Source: Patiria pectinifera | Taxonomy: Eukaryota > Echinodermata > Asteroidea > Valvatida > Asterinidae | Direction: 5' to 3' | DNA: 64,000 nucleotides | Assembly: GCA_029964075.1 (NCBI GenBank) | Contig: CM057142.1 | Coordinates: 37,140,392-37,204,391, forward strand | In this document: positions 12,401 to 24,400 of the stretch, in pieces | Layout of the letters: each line of letters opens with the position of its first letter | Numbering within the stretch: the first letter of the stretch is position 1 | Notes under the pieces: generated by a model | Seen by the model: only the letters and a program-made list of their open reading frames with translations | What the model was told of the DNA's origin: nothing | Databases searched by the model: none | Position numbers and translations under genes: made by a program

Positions 12401-15400
12401 ACATAAAAATCGGACCAAAGGTTGCCGTGCAGTGAAAAATTTTCCGGTGCTACGCGCCGTGAAAACTGAATTTTCCCATATACGTCGTATACACAGAGCA
12501 GAATTACCATTTACACATAGGAATAATTAACTAGCCATAATTCCAAAACCCTTTGACCTATAGTCTTGAAATATCTTGGGTATGTTCATGATGAGTTGCT
12601 CTATGCATGTACTGTGTTTCAAAATTTTTCGTCACTCGATGGCCGAGATCTATTTCATTTCTAAAAGTGGTCTTCATTGTATCCTGAAAGGAGAATTGTC
12701 AATTCTTGATGTGCTCATTATAATGGCAAACCATTAACTGGCTTAGTTTAATGGGCACAGCGAACAGCTGTGTTTATGTACCATGTGTTTCCCCCCATTA
12801 ACTGTCTGAAATGCAAATTGATTTCAAGAGGAAAGATACATGTACCGGTATGTATGTACTGTGATAATGTAGACCTCCACTTGCAAAATAATAAAATTGT
12901 CGTGGGTTCATTGCTTCAGTTTCCTGGCTTCAAATTTACCAACTTTTTTGTACAGCTTTGACAGGTTATCCTCTTTTAACCCTAAAAGGGCGGAGGGGGG
13001 GGGCGCCCCCCTCAACTTTTTCCGTGATTGCCTTGAATTTTTTTTTTTGCGACCCGCACTGTTATGACTTTTTAGCCTGGAGCCTTGCGCATCTTTTGAT
13101 ACCAAAAATGCGCCGTGAAAACTGAATTTTCCCATATACGTCGTATACACAGAGCAGAATTACCATTTACACTTAGGAATAATTAATAAATAATTAGAAA
13201 TAAATGAATTTGGAGGATTAGTATGTTATAAAATATTGTTAAACTGACTTGTTTCATGTTTTGGGCTTGTAGATGCTGGAAAAACCAAGAAAACCTATCA
13301 TGTTCTTGTAGTCTGATTCCCTGACCCCACAGAAACGAAGCAATTAATACACTTTGGGGAATTGTAAGGTCAGAGAATCAGTCTAGCAGGCTTGTACCCC
13401 TTCACAGGTGTGTGATCAATTGCAAAGAAAAGTCAGAATAACTAAATATGAAAAATTAAGAACAGTTTTTGAAAAAAAGCCTGTTTTCTCCAACGCTGGT
13501 CGGCCGACCAGCATTGGAAAAATACAGTTTTTCTTGAAAATGTCAGCCCACCAGGAGCCACGATTTTAAAGGATGCTTTAGACTGTCAGTCCCTAACAAT
13601 TCAGTAAGGTATTTCGTGGTAATTTGATCATTTCGTTTTTTGATGTTTGCAAATGTTGTATTTTCCCTTTAAATACATGAAAAGTTTAACATTTGAAATA
13701 ATTAGTGAGCATCTGTGACAAAAGATCAACTACCGGTAAGTGCAGTTGTTGGGAACAACTCTTAGTCAGTCAATAGAATATTAATACATAAAGTTTTCCT
13801 GTCTGGAAGCAAAATCTATTGAAGTTGACCCAAGTTGCTCGTAATACAAATTGGTCTGGGGTGTAACCCCATTCTTTCTAAGTTTCTAGGTGATCGTGAG
13901 TACAAGCTTTTGATTTGTTTCGGGACAGTGCTGCTTGTCAAACAGCAATGGCAAAAGGTGACAGACTTGAGGAGCACACCGCACTTTAGCAGAGGGGAAA
14001 AAAGGGTCAGGGGGAATTTGGGAAAGTCACTAAAAAGCTTGGAATCCCTGAGGCTTTCCTGCCTGTCAGAAATTGGTGCTTCTACTGACATTTGTCAAAG
14101 CTGGAAAAACAAATTGTCACCACTTACCATCCACTTTTGTGTTTAACAACTGACATGGTTGAAGTTCTGCTGACAGGTTTTGCACTTTAATTTAAACAGG
14201 GGTGTGAAATCTCAGTTTTAATGCTGATTTCAGCTTTTTTGTGTTGGATTTCAGCTTTTTTTTTCCCAACTTTTTCCCTCACTTGCTGTGTACAAAAGTA
14301 TAGGAGATTTCTAAAGTTCAGGTTTTTTTTACACCTTTTTCAGCTGTTTTCAACTATTTTTATCAGTGGTCACTCACACCTCTGTTTAAAGCAGGCTCAG
14401 TTGACGTGGCTAAGTTCTCCGTGGCCTACATGTAGATGTACATGTACAGTATGGCACTGATCTTCAGAACTTTGGAGGCAAGAAGTTTCTTCAAGAGTTT
14501 GTGGTTTTGACTTTTGCTGAGTTGGCCAAGCATCCTTTGTTTTCACTTCAGCTTTACGTTTAACTTCAAGTCATTCATACTGGAGACTATAAAAGAAATA
14601 TGTTATCGAGTGTCTGTGATTAATTGTGGGACAGGATTAAAAATTAATGGAATTGCTCATCTACAGCACAACATGATTCAACTTGGAAGCAAACATATGT
14701 TTGATGAACTAATGGGAAGCAGAATGCATAATATCAACTAATATTGAGCCTGTCGACAGCTGTCGTACTGTAGTTTTGTCTTGCAAATTCTGCAGAAAAA
14801 AGTTATTTACACAAAGTTTGATTGTAACACGTTTCAAATTCTGCAGAAAAGATGTTTACACAAACTTCGAGTGTAACACTAACAGGTTTCTCATGATGAA
14901 ATGAAGCATTTTTTTCCACCCATCAGATGATTATCAAAAGGAGAATTCTAGTTTTTGACACATGGAAAATTGCCTCTTTTTTTTGAACTCGCAAGTGCAC
15001 AAGTATGGTGGCCCTGAAGGGACATCGCATATCGTAAACGTGTGCGCATACGTATGCGATGTCGCGAAATTTATCGCAAATATGTGCGCACACGTATGCG
15101 ATGTCGCGAAATTTATCGCAAATATGTGCGCACACGTATGCGATGTCGTGAAATTTATCGCGAATATGTGCGCACACGTATGCGATGTCGTGAAATTTAT
15201 CGCGAATATGTGCGCATACGTATGCGATGTCGCAAAATTTATCGCGAATATGTGCGCACACGTATGCGATGTCGCAAAATTTATCGCGAATATGTGCGCA
15301 CACGTATGCGATGTCGCGAAATTTATCGCGAATATATGCGCACACGTATGCGATGTCGCGAAATTTATCGCGAATATATGCGCACACGTATGCGATGTCG

Positions 15401-18400
15401 CGAAATTTATCGCGAATATATGCGCACACGTATGCGATGTCGTGAAATTAATCGCGAATATGTGCGCACACGTATGCGAATTTGTTTGCAATGTCGTGAA
15501 TTTTATTGCATACCTTGTCGCATACCTTTCAGTAAAATTCCTACTGAACTGGGGAGTTGTAGCAGCTAGTCTGGAATCTAGACGTACTGTTAGATATAAA
15601 TAGGGTCTGACTAATAAACCTGTCAAACGCAAACTTGCTACTTGCGCATCTTTGAAATTTGCGCGCGCAAGTTTGAAACTCACGTGGTGTCCATGATTTT
15701 AGGTCTTAATTGAAGGCTGGTATTGTTGTGAGTCTAAAAGTTAACTTCGCATTTCTGACTGGAGTTACCCAATTTTAGCATGGAGCAACACAATTGATGT
15801 TTATGAAATATTGACAGATTAGCTCAATGATATCTTATGTACACAAGAAGACTGGAGTGAAAACTTCAACATTTATTGAAGACACAACATATGAAAAGGT
15901 TCACATCATTGGTAACATAAGGTCAATTACTTTCATATGAAAGCTTTTGCTTGTCGGAAGGGATCAATGAAACAATCATATTAGAGTACATGTATCAATA
16001 GATCACAGTAATTTAACAAGTTAGTATGAGAATTTTTTGGAAATCTGCTTGGGAAGAAAACTAATAATGTCATCCAAGTAAAAATTCCAATTGTGAAAAA
16101 AATATCAATCCTTTACATTTTGAGTCTACCCTTTTACCCTGCCCTTTTAAGATTTGAAGATGATGAAACAAATTCCATATTTGAATAGTTGTGTTTACTA
16201 CTGCATGTTTTTGAAATTGGAGTTTACTTAATAAAAATGCAGAGCCCAATCTTAAGGTCTAAATGTCATTTTTGTTTTTTACTATTATGAGTTATTTAAT
16301 TTTAAGAACATCAACTATTTTTACATAAACATCAAAACTATTCCTATCATTACATAACCCCACTTACATGAAATAGTTTTTTGAGATCCTGACAAAACTT
16401 CATGTATAATTTTTTAACCTGTCACACGGGCAGATTTTCCCACTCCGTGGTTCAACTGAAATCTTGTTAACTTTCTCATTACCATACAAATATGTACAAA
16501 TTTTAATTACAATTTTCAGTCTTTCAGGGTGTAGCCTAAAATTGGGCTCTGACAAGTTGCGAGGGATTAGCAAGCTATATATGGCTTTGAACCAAGGTTA
16601 ATCTCAAGTAAAATCCACCCAAAAAAAAGCAATAAGAACACATTCATTACAATCAATAACACAATTTCCAGACACTATTGAGGACTTGGTAAATAGGAAC
16701 AAAACACATTTCTGTTCAGGTGCAATTGCAATGGTGGCAATTTATATTCTGTCAGTTATGAGTTCTTTTAACTCCGCAAAAAGAGTGACAGCATCCGCAG
16801 GTGTTTGTGGCATGGTCAAACCATTCTCCGTCATTAGTGTTTGAGCAACTTCCTCAAATTCGGCAGTGCATCCATTTTCGGCAACAGACACACAGATGCC
16901 ATCATCAATTGCATCAATGTCATCTCCTTGAACTTCATGTCTGTAGTCGCGGGCACCTATGAAATTAATAACATACAGCATTCATTGACATTAAATTGAC
17001 AATAAACAGTTAAATTTACAATAAACAGTTCCATGCCAGTGAAACATAGCCAGTAACTGGTGAGAATATCTCTCGACTGTCCCAAAATGACAATGCTATG
17101 GTGCATTTGATTTCCTCAGCCAAGATTTCTGATAGAGTTCCCTGTATGAACTAAGAGCACGTCTACGTATCGTCAACATTGAGGAAGAAGTCAGATGGTA
17201 GACTGCGCTTGTATGGGCACATCCAGCGCATGAGTAATGAACAAGAACTACAGGTAGAGAGCGTCCGTCCACAAGGTCGCAAGAAAGCACTGGATAGACA
17301 ACGTCCCAGGTCCGGGAGGCATGGAGAAATGCCATCAGACCAGGCCGACATGACCACAAATGTGTCCTACCCTCGACTTCGGGGAACAAGTCTTACACAA
17401 TACTTTATTTTAAAGGAAATTAAACAAGTTGAAAATGCAAATTAAACATACCATAATGTTGTGGGAGAAAAAACATCATATCTGGCTTCCCATGAGGACC
17501 TTCTGACATTTTGCAATGTCTGATGTGGTGTTCATTCCACAATCTGCCAACTCGATGAAGTTCTCTGCGTAGTAATTTTGTGAAACAGAACCGTACACAT
17601 TCTCTGGAAATGAAAAAGATTAACATATTGTATTAGACATCTATCTCATCTCTTGTCGGGCTTCCATATCACATCTCCTTTTAAACAGTGTATTATCATA
17701 CTGTAAAGTGATTTCATGAGTCGATACAATGATGTTTCATGTACACAGACTTGTGCATGATTCTCCAGAAACATAACTGCAATGTAAAATAAATTAGATA
17801 ATAAAAACACTCCTCCTCATTGGCATAACACAAGACAATTTCATCTTACTTTTCCCAGAGGCAGGAGTTGTCAAAGGTTCCACTATAAACCAGGTCCTTG
17901 AAGAGACTCAACCAGTAATTCATGGCTCCCTGCCTCATGCTGCCCCACCAGCGTTCAATTCTCTGGAGAATAGAGAAAATACAAATAAATGCTCTCGAAA
18001 ATAAAGTAGTGATGGCACAAACAGGCTTTTGGACGACCAATAAGAAAAAAATATTACTTGATGATAAATACCGATAATTCTTGGTGACTCAAATTATGCA
18101 CTGCTTAACAATGTGTTATCAAATCAACGTACCACATGTTTTATGACATTTATCACAATCACAAAGTAATACAATTAAAAAAATTGTAATGCGCCACAAG
18201 ACATCATGGTGAAAAGGCTTATTCTACGAGTATTCAAAATGCTTAGGCTTAGATAAAATGCAACAACTGCCCTATGAACTTTTAATCCTGCATCTTCAAG
18301 TATCAAAAACAATAAGTAATGATTTTTTTGTTTCACTGAAATGAGTTGCTTTTCACATTTACCTGATTTGAGGTAGATTTGCCGTACATGAAGCTCTTGA

Positions 18401-21400
18401 AGTCAGAATGGTCATCATTGTCATGGTAGCGAAAGGCAATCTGAATGTCTTCTATAAGAGTGTTCTCAGTCCCACGATCAGTCCTGATTATGTGTGGTAC
18501 CGCTGAAATGTAGATGGTAAGAATGATCACATGCATCAAACCTTAAATGTATGCAGAATGTCATAAGTTTACATACACGAGAGGTAAACATTTAAAAAAA
18601 CCACAAGAATAAATAAACAAAAAAATTTAAAAATACCAAAAACTAACGATGTGCACAGACAATCACGCTGCGCTATATCGGCTCTGTTATAAGCAAAAAA
18701 ATTAACTCATGTGTCCCATCACTCCCAAACGGCGATCAGCCGCCGTCAAAATCCACTATCCCCGAGACTAGGCCCAAAACATGCGAGGCGACTTGTCTCA
18801 ACGGTCGACTTGTCTTTCCATTTATCGCACACACGGTCGACTTGTCTCAACGGTCGACTTGTCTCAACGGTCGACTTGTCTCAACGGTCGACTTGTCCCG
18901 AGTCGAGTTGTCTCAACGGTCGACTTGTCTGACCCCCCCTGTAACCTGGTAACGACTATTACTATGAGTATTGCCATAACGTTACCATCCTCCAAGTTTG
19001 TTTTGTCCGAAAATTGGGCAGAACCTTTCAGAAAGGTTCTGGCTTTCTTCAACTTGCGTTAATAAGAATAAGAGTTTCAATATATTGTATAAAATTCAAA
19101 ATAAGTTAATAACTATTATACTAACCATTGTACCGGTGCTCATTTTCGTGAGAACAGTCCGACGATTGTTCGCATGGACCTTTGTCTTGTGATATGATGC
19201 TGTACCATCACCCTGTGGCTGGCCCGCTAGAGATGACCTTGGCCACGCTGAAATGTAACTGCTTGGTACCCAAGCTCCTGCCTTGAAGTATCTTGGGTAT
19301 ACAAAATGGGACCAGGGCCACTTGCGGACTCCCTAGGTCACTAACGAATTGCCCGCAAAAATGACATCACCCCAAAGGTATGCGACAAAGGTATGCAATA
19401 AAATTCACGACATTGCAAACAAATTCGCATACGTGTGCGCACATATTCGCAATAAATTTCACGACATCGCATACGTGTGCGCACATATTCGCGATAAATT
19501 TCACGACATCGCATACGTGTGCGCACATATTCGCGATAAATTTCACGACATCGCATACGTGTGCGCACATATTCGCGATAAATTTCACGACATCGCATAC
19601 GTGTGCGCACATATTCGCGATAAATTTCGCGACATCGCATACGTGTGCGCACATATTTGCGATAAATTTCGCGACATCGCATACGTGTGCGCACACATTC
19701 GCGATAAATTTCGCGACATCGCATACGTATGCGCACACGTTTGCGATATGCGATGTCCCTTCAGGGCCACCATACACAAGCCATAAATGTGCGGTACATT
19801 TGGCCTACAGATGTATGTTAGGCCCAAAAAAAAAAGTCTCCGGTTTCTGGTATGGAGCTTGTCCAAAAAGTGGTGCGGCGACACGGCTGTTTTTTTTTTA
19901 TACCTGACTTTTTTGCTTCAAATGTCGACTGATGACTGCAAATGGTGCCCGACTAAACTACATGTAAGTGCAAATATATGGGAGTCCAGATAGGCCACAT
20001 AAAGCTTATTCTCGATTATAACCCCATCTAGAAACACGTTAAAATTGTGCAGCAGCAGGATTCCAGTCAAACCAGTGAGTTTGGCGGTTTTGAGACATCA
20101 TTTTTCATTGAAAAAAAACCTTTTTCATTTTGCCGACGCGCATGGCTACGGCGACGCGCGCGCATACCAGAAACCGGAGACTTTTTTTTTTTGGCCTTAG
20201 CCGTTGGAATGAAATAGTAGTTTCACTGTACTAAGACTACATCTAGTGGAGGCCGAGGAGCTGCATGTAAGCTCAGACTGCAGCAGTCAAGTCAGGAAGC
20301 ATCTCTTGAACGCTACATTGTAAACATAATTATTAACACAGCATTACCCATGTAACATGTCTTTACAAAAATTGAATGTTATGGTCATGTGATGCCATCT
20401 TTCACGAAACGGTTCTCTTTTGCATTGCCTGTATACATGTGTACATTGAAATATGAAAGGTTTAAAAGTGTTGACAAATACTAATGGGGGCCAATTAACA
20501 TGCAAAAGATGCATAAATGGTCAAGATACCGGGGTACAGAATACGCTTTTAACAAGCCTAGAAATGCAACAGACTACAATAGATATATACCGGTTAATTG
20601 GGAATTTTGTTAATCGCCATAAAATTCAACAGAAATTCACCCACTGAAGTACAGTGTGTTACACACGTACCAGGCATGCTAGGTATGTCAATTCAGGGTA
20701 GCAGTGGCAGATCCAGGGGGTGCAGAGAAATTTGGCAAATGGGGTCAAAATGGGCTAGAATTCATTTTAAGATCGGGACCCATCCTGGATCTTGCCCATT
20801 TTGGGGGCGGAGCTTGATTTTTTTTTAAAGGGGGTGCAAACAATACAAACTCACAAAAACTGTATTTAACATCCATTTTCCTTGTTTTTCTATGGTTTGA
20901 AATAAACTTAAACATAAAATATAACATTCTAGCATTCGAACACCAGTTAATTTCCACCCATTTTGTGGGCGTGGCCTAAATGTACAAAAGAGGCGGTATA
21001 TATTAGCAGTTTGGTTCTAATATGGAAAACATTATTCGGTTTGGTAGTAAAATCCTGAAAATTGGCAGGTCCAGTTAAAATGGGCTGAAAATAATTTTAA
21101 GAGGTGAACACATCTTGGATCTTGCACAATTTTGGGGGCGGAGCTTGTTTTTTCAAAAAGGGGAGTGCATTAAATAAAAAAATGTATTTTAACATCCATT
21201 TTCCTTTGTTCTTCATGCTTGAAATAAACTTAGACATGAGAAATAACTTTATGAGAAATAACACGTTAAAATTGTACAGCAGCAGGATTCCAGTCGAACC
21301 AGTGAGTTTGGTGGTTTGAGACATCATCTTACATTGAAAGACATCATCTTACATTGCCGACGCGCATGGCTACGGCGACGCGCGCGCATACCAGAAACCA

Positions 21401-24400
21401 GAGCCTTTTTTGGCCTAATAATCGTTTACTTCGTTTCGTATGAATAAAAAGGAGTAAATGCTTCAGATTTCAAATATGCACTTGTCATTTACAAGGCTGG
21501 GTTGGGGCAACCTTGAAATTATAAAGCAAAATAATTCTGCGCATAAACTACTGCATTTATTAAAGTTCATAAAGTACAAATGATACCATATGTTTGTATG
21601 AATAAAGCATGGCATTTGCTTTTTCTACCACTTTCGAAGCATTTACTCGCATCTGTATGAATGAAAATTAAGCAAACACTTTTACTAAAAACCATTTGCT
21701 CTTGAGTAAAAGGCCTGCAAAATGTAAAGCTTTACACGTTTATAAGTTTGCAGAAAATAAAACTATTGTAACCGAAACGGAAAGCGGCACTGGGGAGGGT
21801 CACGTACTGGAGGATCGATACAAAAAAGCACATCAAACGTGACGAACGCAATGCCGTTTACGCGCACAATGCGCTGTGCATCGGCACCCATGGTCTACAC
21901 GTGGATTGGGTTTTCAGTCCCTACCTGATTCCGTGGGTTTTCCCCAGACTATTCTTCTGGGGTTTTCCTCCCACCTCTAAAACTGTAATTTCTTCTCATT
22001 GTCTTCTCTCTACGTTTTTTTTTTCCGGGGTTTGCGAGCTACAGTGCCTGGGGCATGCACTTTTGAGGATCCTTGGTTTCATTACCAGAAAAAAATTATT
22101 TATCGTTTACTTCGTTTCGTATGAATATAAAGGAGTAAATGCTTCAGATTTTAAATATGCACTTGTCATTTACAAGGCTGGGTTGGGGCAACCTTGAAAT
22201 TATAAAGTAAAATAATTCTGCGAAAAAATCACTGCATTTAATAAAAGTTCATAAAGTACAAATGATACCATGTTTGTATGAATAAAACATGGCGTTTGCT
22301 TTTGCTACCACTTTGAAGCATTTACTCACATCTGTATGAATGAAAATTAAGCAAACACTTTTACTAAAAACCGTTTGCTAAATTCTGAAAATAATTACTT
22401 TTTACCTTTAAGCTTTTGCTACACTATAAGCGTTTACTTCGTTTCTTATGAATAAAAAGGAGTAAATGCTTCAGATTTCAAATATTTACTTGTCATATTT
22501 CAAGGTTGGGTTGGGGCTACCTTGAAAATATAAAAGCACATAATTCAGCGCAAAAATTACTGCATTTATTACCGTAATGTTAATCGTGAAAAAGTACAAA
22601 TAATACCATACGGTAGTTCGTATAAATAAAAACTGGCATTTGCATTACTCCCATCTGTATGAATAAAAATTAATCAAAGGCTTTTACTAAAAACCATTTG
22701 CTCTTGAGTAAATGGCCATGCAAATTGTAAGCTTTACACGTTTATAGGTTTGCAGAAAATAAAACTATCGTAACCGAAACGGAAAGCGGCACTGGGGAGG
22801 GTCACGTGCTGGAGGACAGATACAAAAAAGCGCACCAAACGTGACGAACGTAATGCCGTTTACGCGCACAATGCGCTGTGCATCGGCACCCATGGTCTAC
22901 ATGTCGATTGGGTTTTCAGTCCCTACCTGATTCCGTGGGTTTTCCCCAGACTATTCTTCTGGGGTTTTCCTCCCACCTCTAAAACTGTAAATTTTTGCTG
23001 GTAAAAACACAACTTTTCCATCGGTTAACTATGTTTACCATACACTGTAAAGATAAGTTTAAACGGTTGCAAGACTAATTGTTGCCCTTTAGGGGTGGAG
23101 CTACATTTTATGGTAGGCGGCTATAAAAAAAATCATATCTAAATTGGTATGATTGTCTACAAGTAACTTACACAGGGTGAGTAAAAAAAAAGGAAACCCA
23201 AATGGCAGGACAATTTTTTTTAATGAAGTTCTGCATGAAGCACTATCAAAATCAAGATATGAAAGCCCAATTTATAAGCTTTGGTTTAGTACAAGAATCA
23301 TTCGAATCACTTATGTACTTTTCAAGTTACAGAATTTTAAAAACAAACACCGTCTTAAAAGTTCTGTCAGCAAAACGAAAACACTTCACATATAGGGGGA
23401 TGCGCTGGAATTGTTTTCGTTTTGCTGAAAGAACACACACCATTTTTTGTGATACGTGGACAGAACTTTAAAACAGTGGTTAATTGTGTTTAAAATTCCG
23501 TAACTTGAAAAGTACATATGAGTGATTTGAATGATTCTTGTACTAAAAGAAAGCTTATGAATGGGCTTTCATATCCTAGATTTTGAAAGTACTACATGCA
23601 AAACGTTATTACAAAATAACATTTTGCACATAATATAACAAATGAAGACCCTCGATAATTCTATCATATCCCACGAAAATCATGTTCAGGTCTCTCACGG
23701 TTGATTTTATATTGATTTTTAAAGATCAAATCTATTAATCTCTAACGAGACGTCACGTAACCCATTATGACGTCATCATGACGTCACTTCAATTTTCATC
23801 TATAACACATCCCGGTCTAGGTACATACCAACTTTCAACCCAATCGGACCAGTGGTTCTGTAGATATTGGCCTTCAAAATATGCAATTTTAATATGGCGT
23901 CACATGTCACGTGACGTCATATTAAAAATAAAAAGATGAAATAAAAAAAAGACACCATGTCTGTTTGCAAACAGAACACAGGGCTTTTCGCATTTTACAA
24001 ATGTTTATGTTTCGTTGGTCCTTTTGCAGTCACTTGTCAGAGTGCTTCATGCAGTTAAAGGTTGTTCAAATGCTTAGAATAATTCCTAAAATATAATTTT
24101 ATCACATGACGTCACATGCCCTGCAATGACGTCATCTTTAAAACCCTTCTCAATACACATTTTGTCATTGTGGTCTTGGTTTGAACCAAGTTTAATGTCA
24201 ATCCGATGAAAGAAAGTGTGCAATTTTGGAAGCAGAATATAATCTTAAATATTTAAAAAATCATTAAAAAAATCAAACGATGACGTCATCGTGACGTCAC
24301 TTCGGACTTTGCATACTAGTACCATTATCTACCTACCCAAGTTTTTCAAAAATGTTGTGCAAATACCTATTACCTAACAAACCAAATACAAAAAAGAATT

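Larger units (their letters stand above)
15004..19774 (-). mobile_element. Satellite-ended DNA transposon, 4.77 kb, 6-bp TSD (IS3EU-like candidate)
   Basis: The element starts TATGGTGGCCCTGAAGGGAC and ends with its reverse complement; CACAAG flanks both ends exactly (14998-15003 and 19775-19780). Inside each end is an inverted array of 42-bp units: ten on the left (about 15040-15478), seven on the right (about 19425-19740). The inverted homology extends past the arrays to about 15535 and 19370. The minus strand carries four exons of an integrase-fold (DDE-type) transposase, but the N-terminal part is missing. A 6-bp target duplication with an rve-like transposase fits the IS3EU superfamily as I know it; Dada-like elements also give 6-7 bp. 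An internal retrotransposon scrap and a 17-bp array mark later decay. Confidence 0.82.

Noticed and set aside
15030-15478. CRISPR-like array
   Set aside because: Units are contiguous 42-bp tandem copies with no unique spacers, in animal DNA, inside a transposon terminus.
14923-15683. Open frames of up to 249 codons on both strands, repeating 14-residue units
   Set aside because: They arise because the 42-bp satellite unit is divisible by three and lacks stops in several frames. Frames are open on both strands at once and there is no non-repeat domain.
15004-19774. Maverick/Polinton (also 6-bp target duplications)
   Set aside because: The element is under 5 kb, has no polymerase, ATPase or capsid genes, and its termini do not begin with AG.
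19341-19907. Open frames of 131-175 codons over the right array
   Set aside because: Same satellite artefact as on the left.
21901-22197. About 98-codon frame starting MDWVFSPYLIPWVFPRLFF
   Set aside because: Translation of a SINE tail plus MITE module; the same peptide recurs at 49188, 50126 and 39864 as repeat copies.
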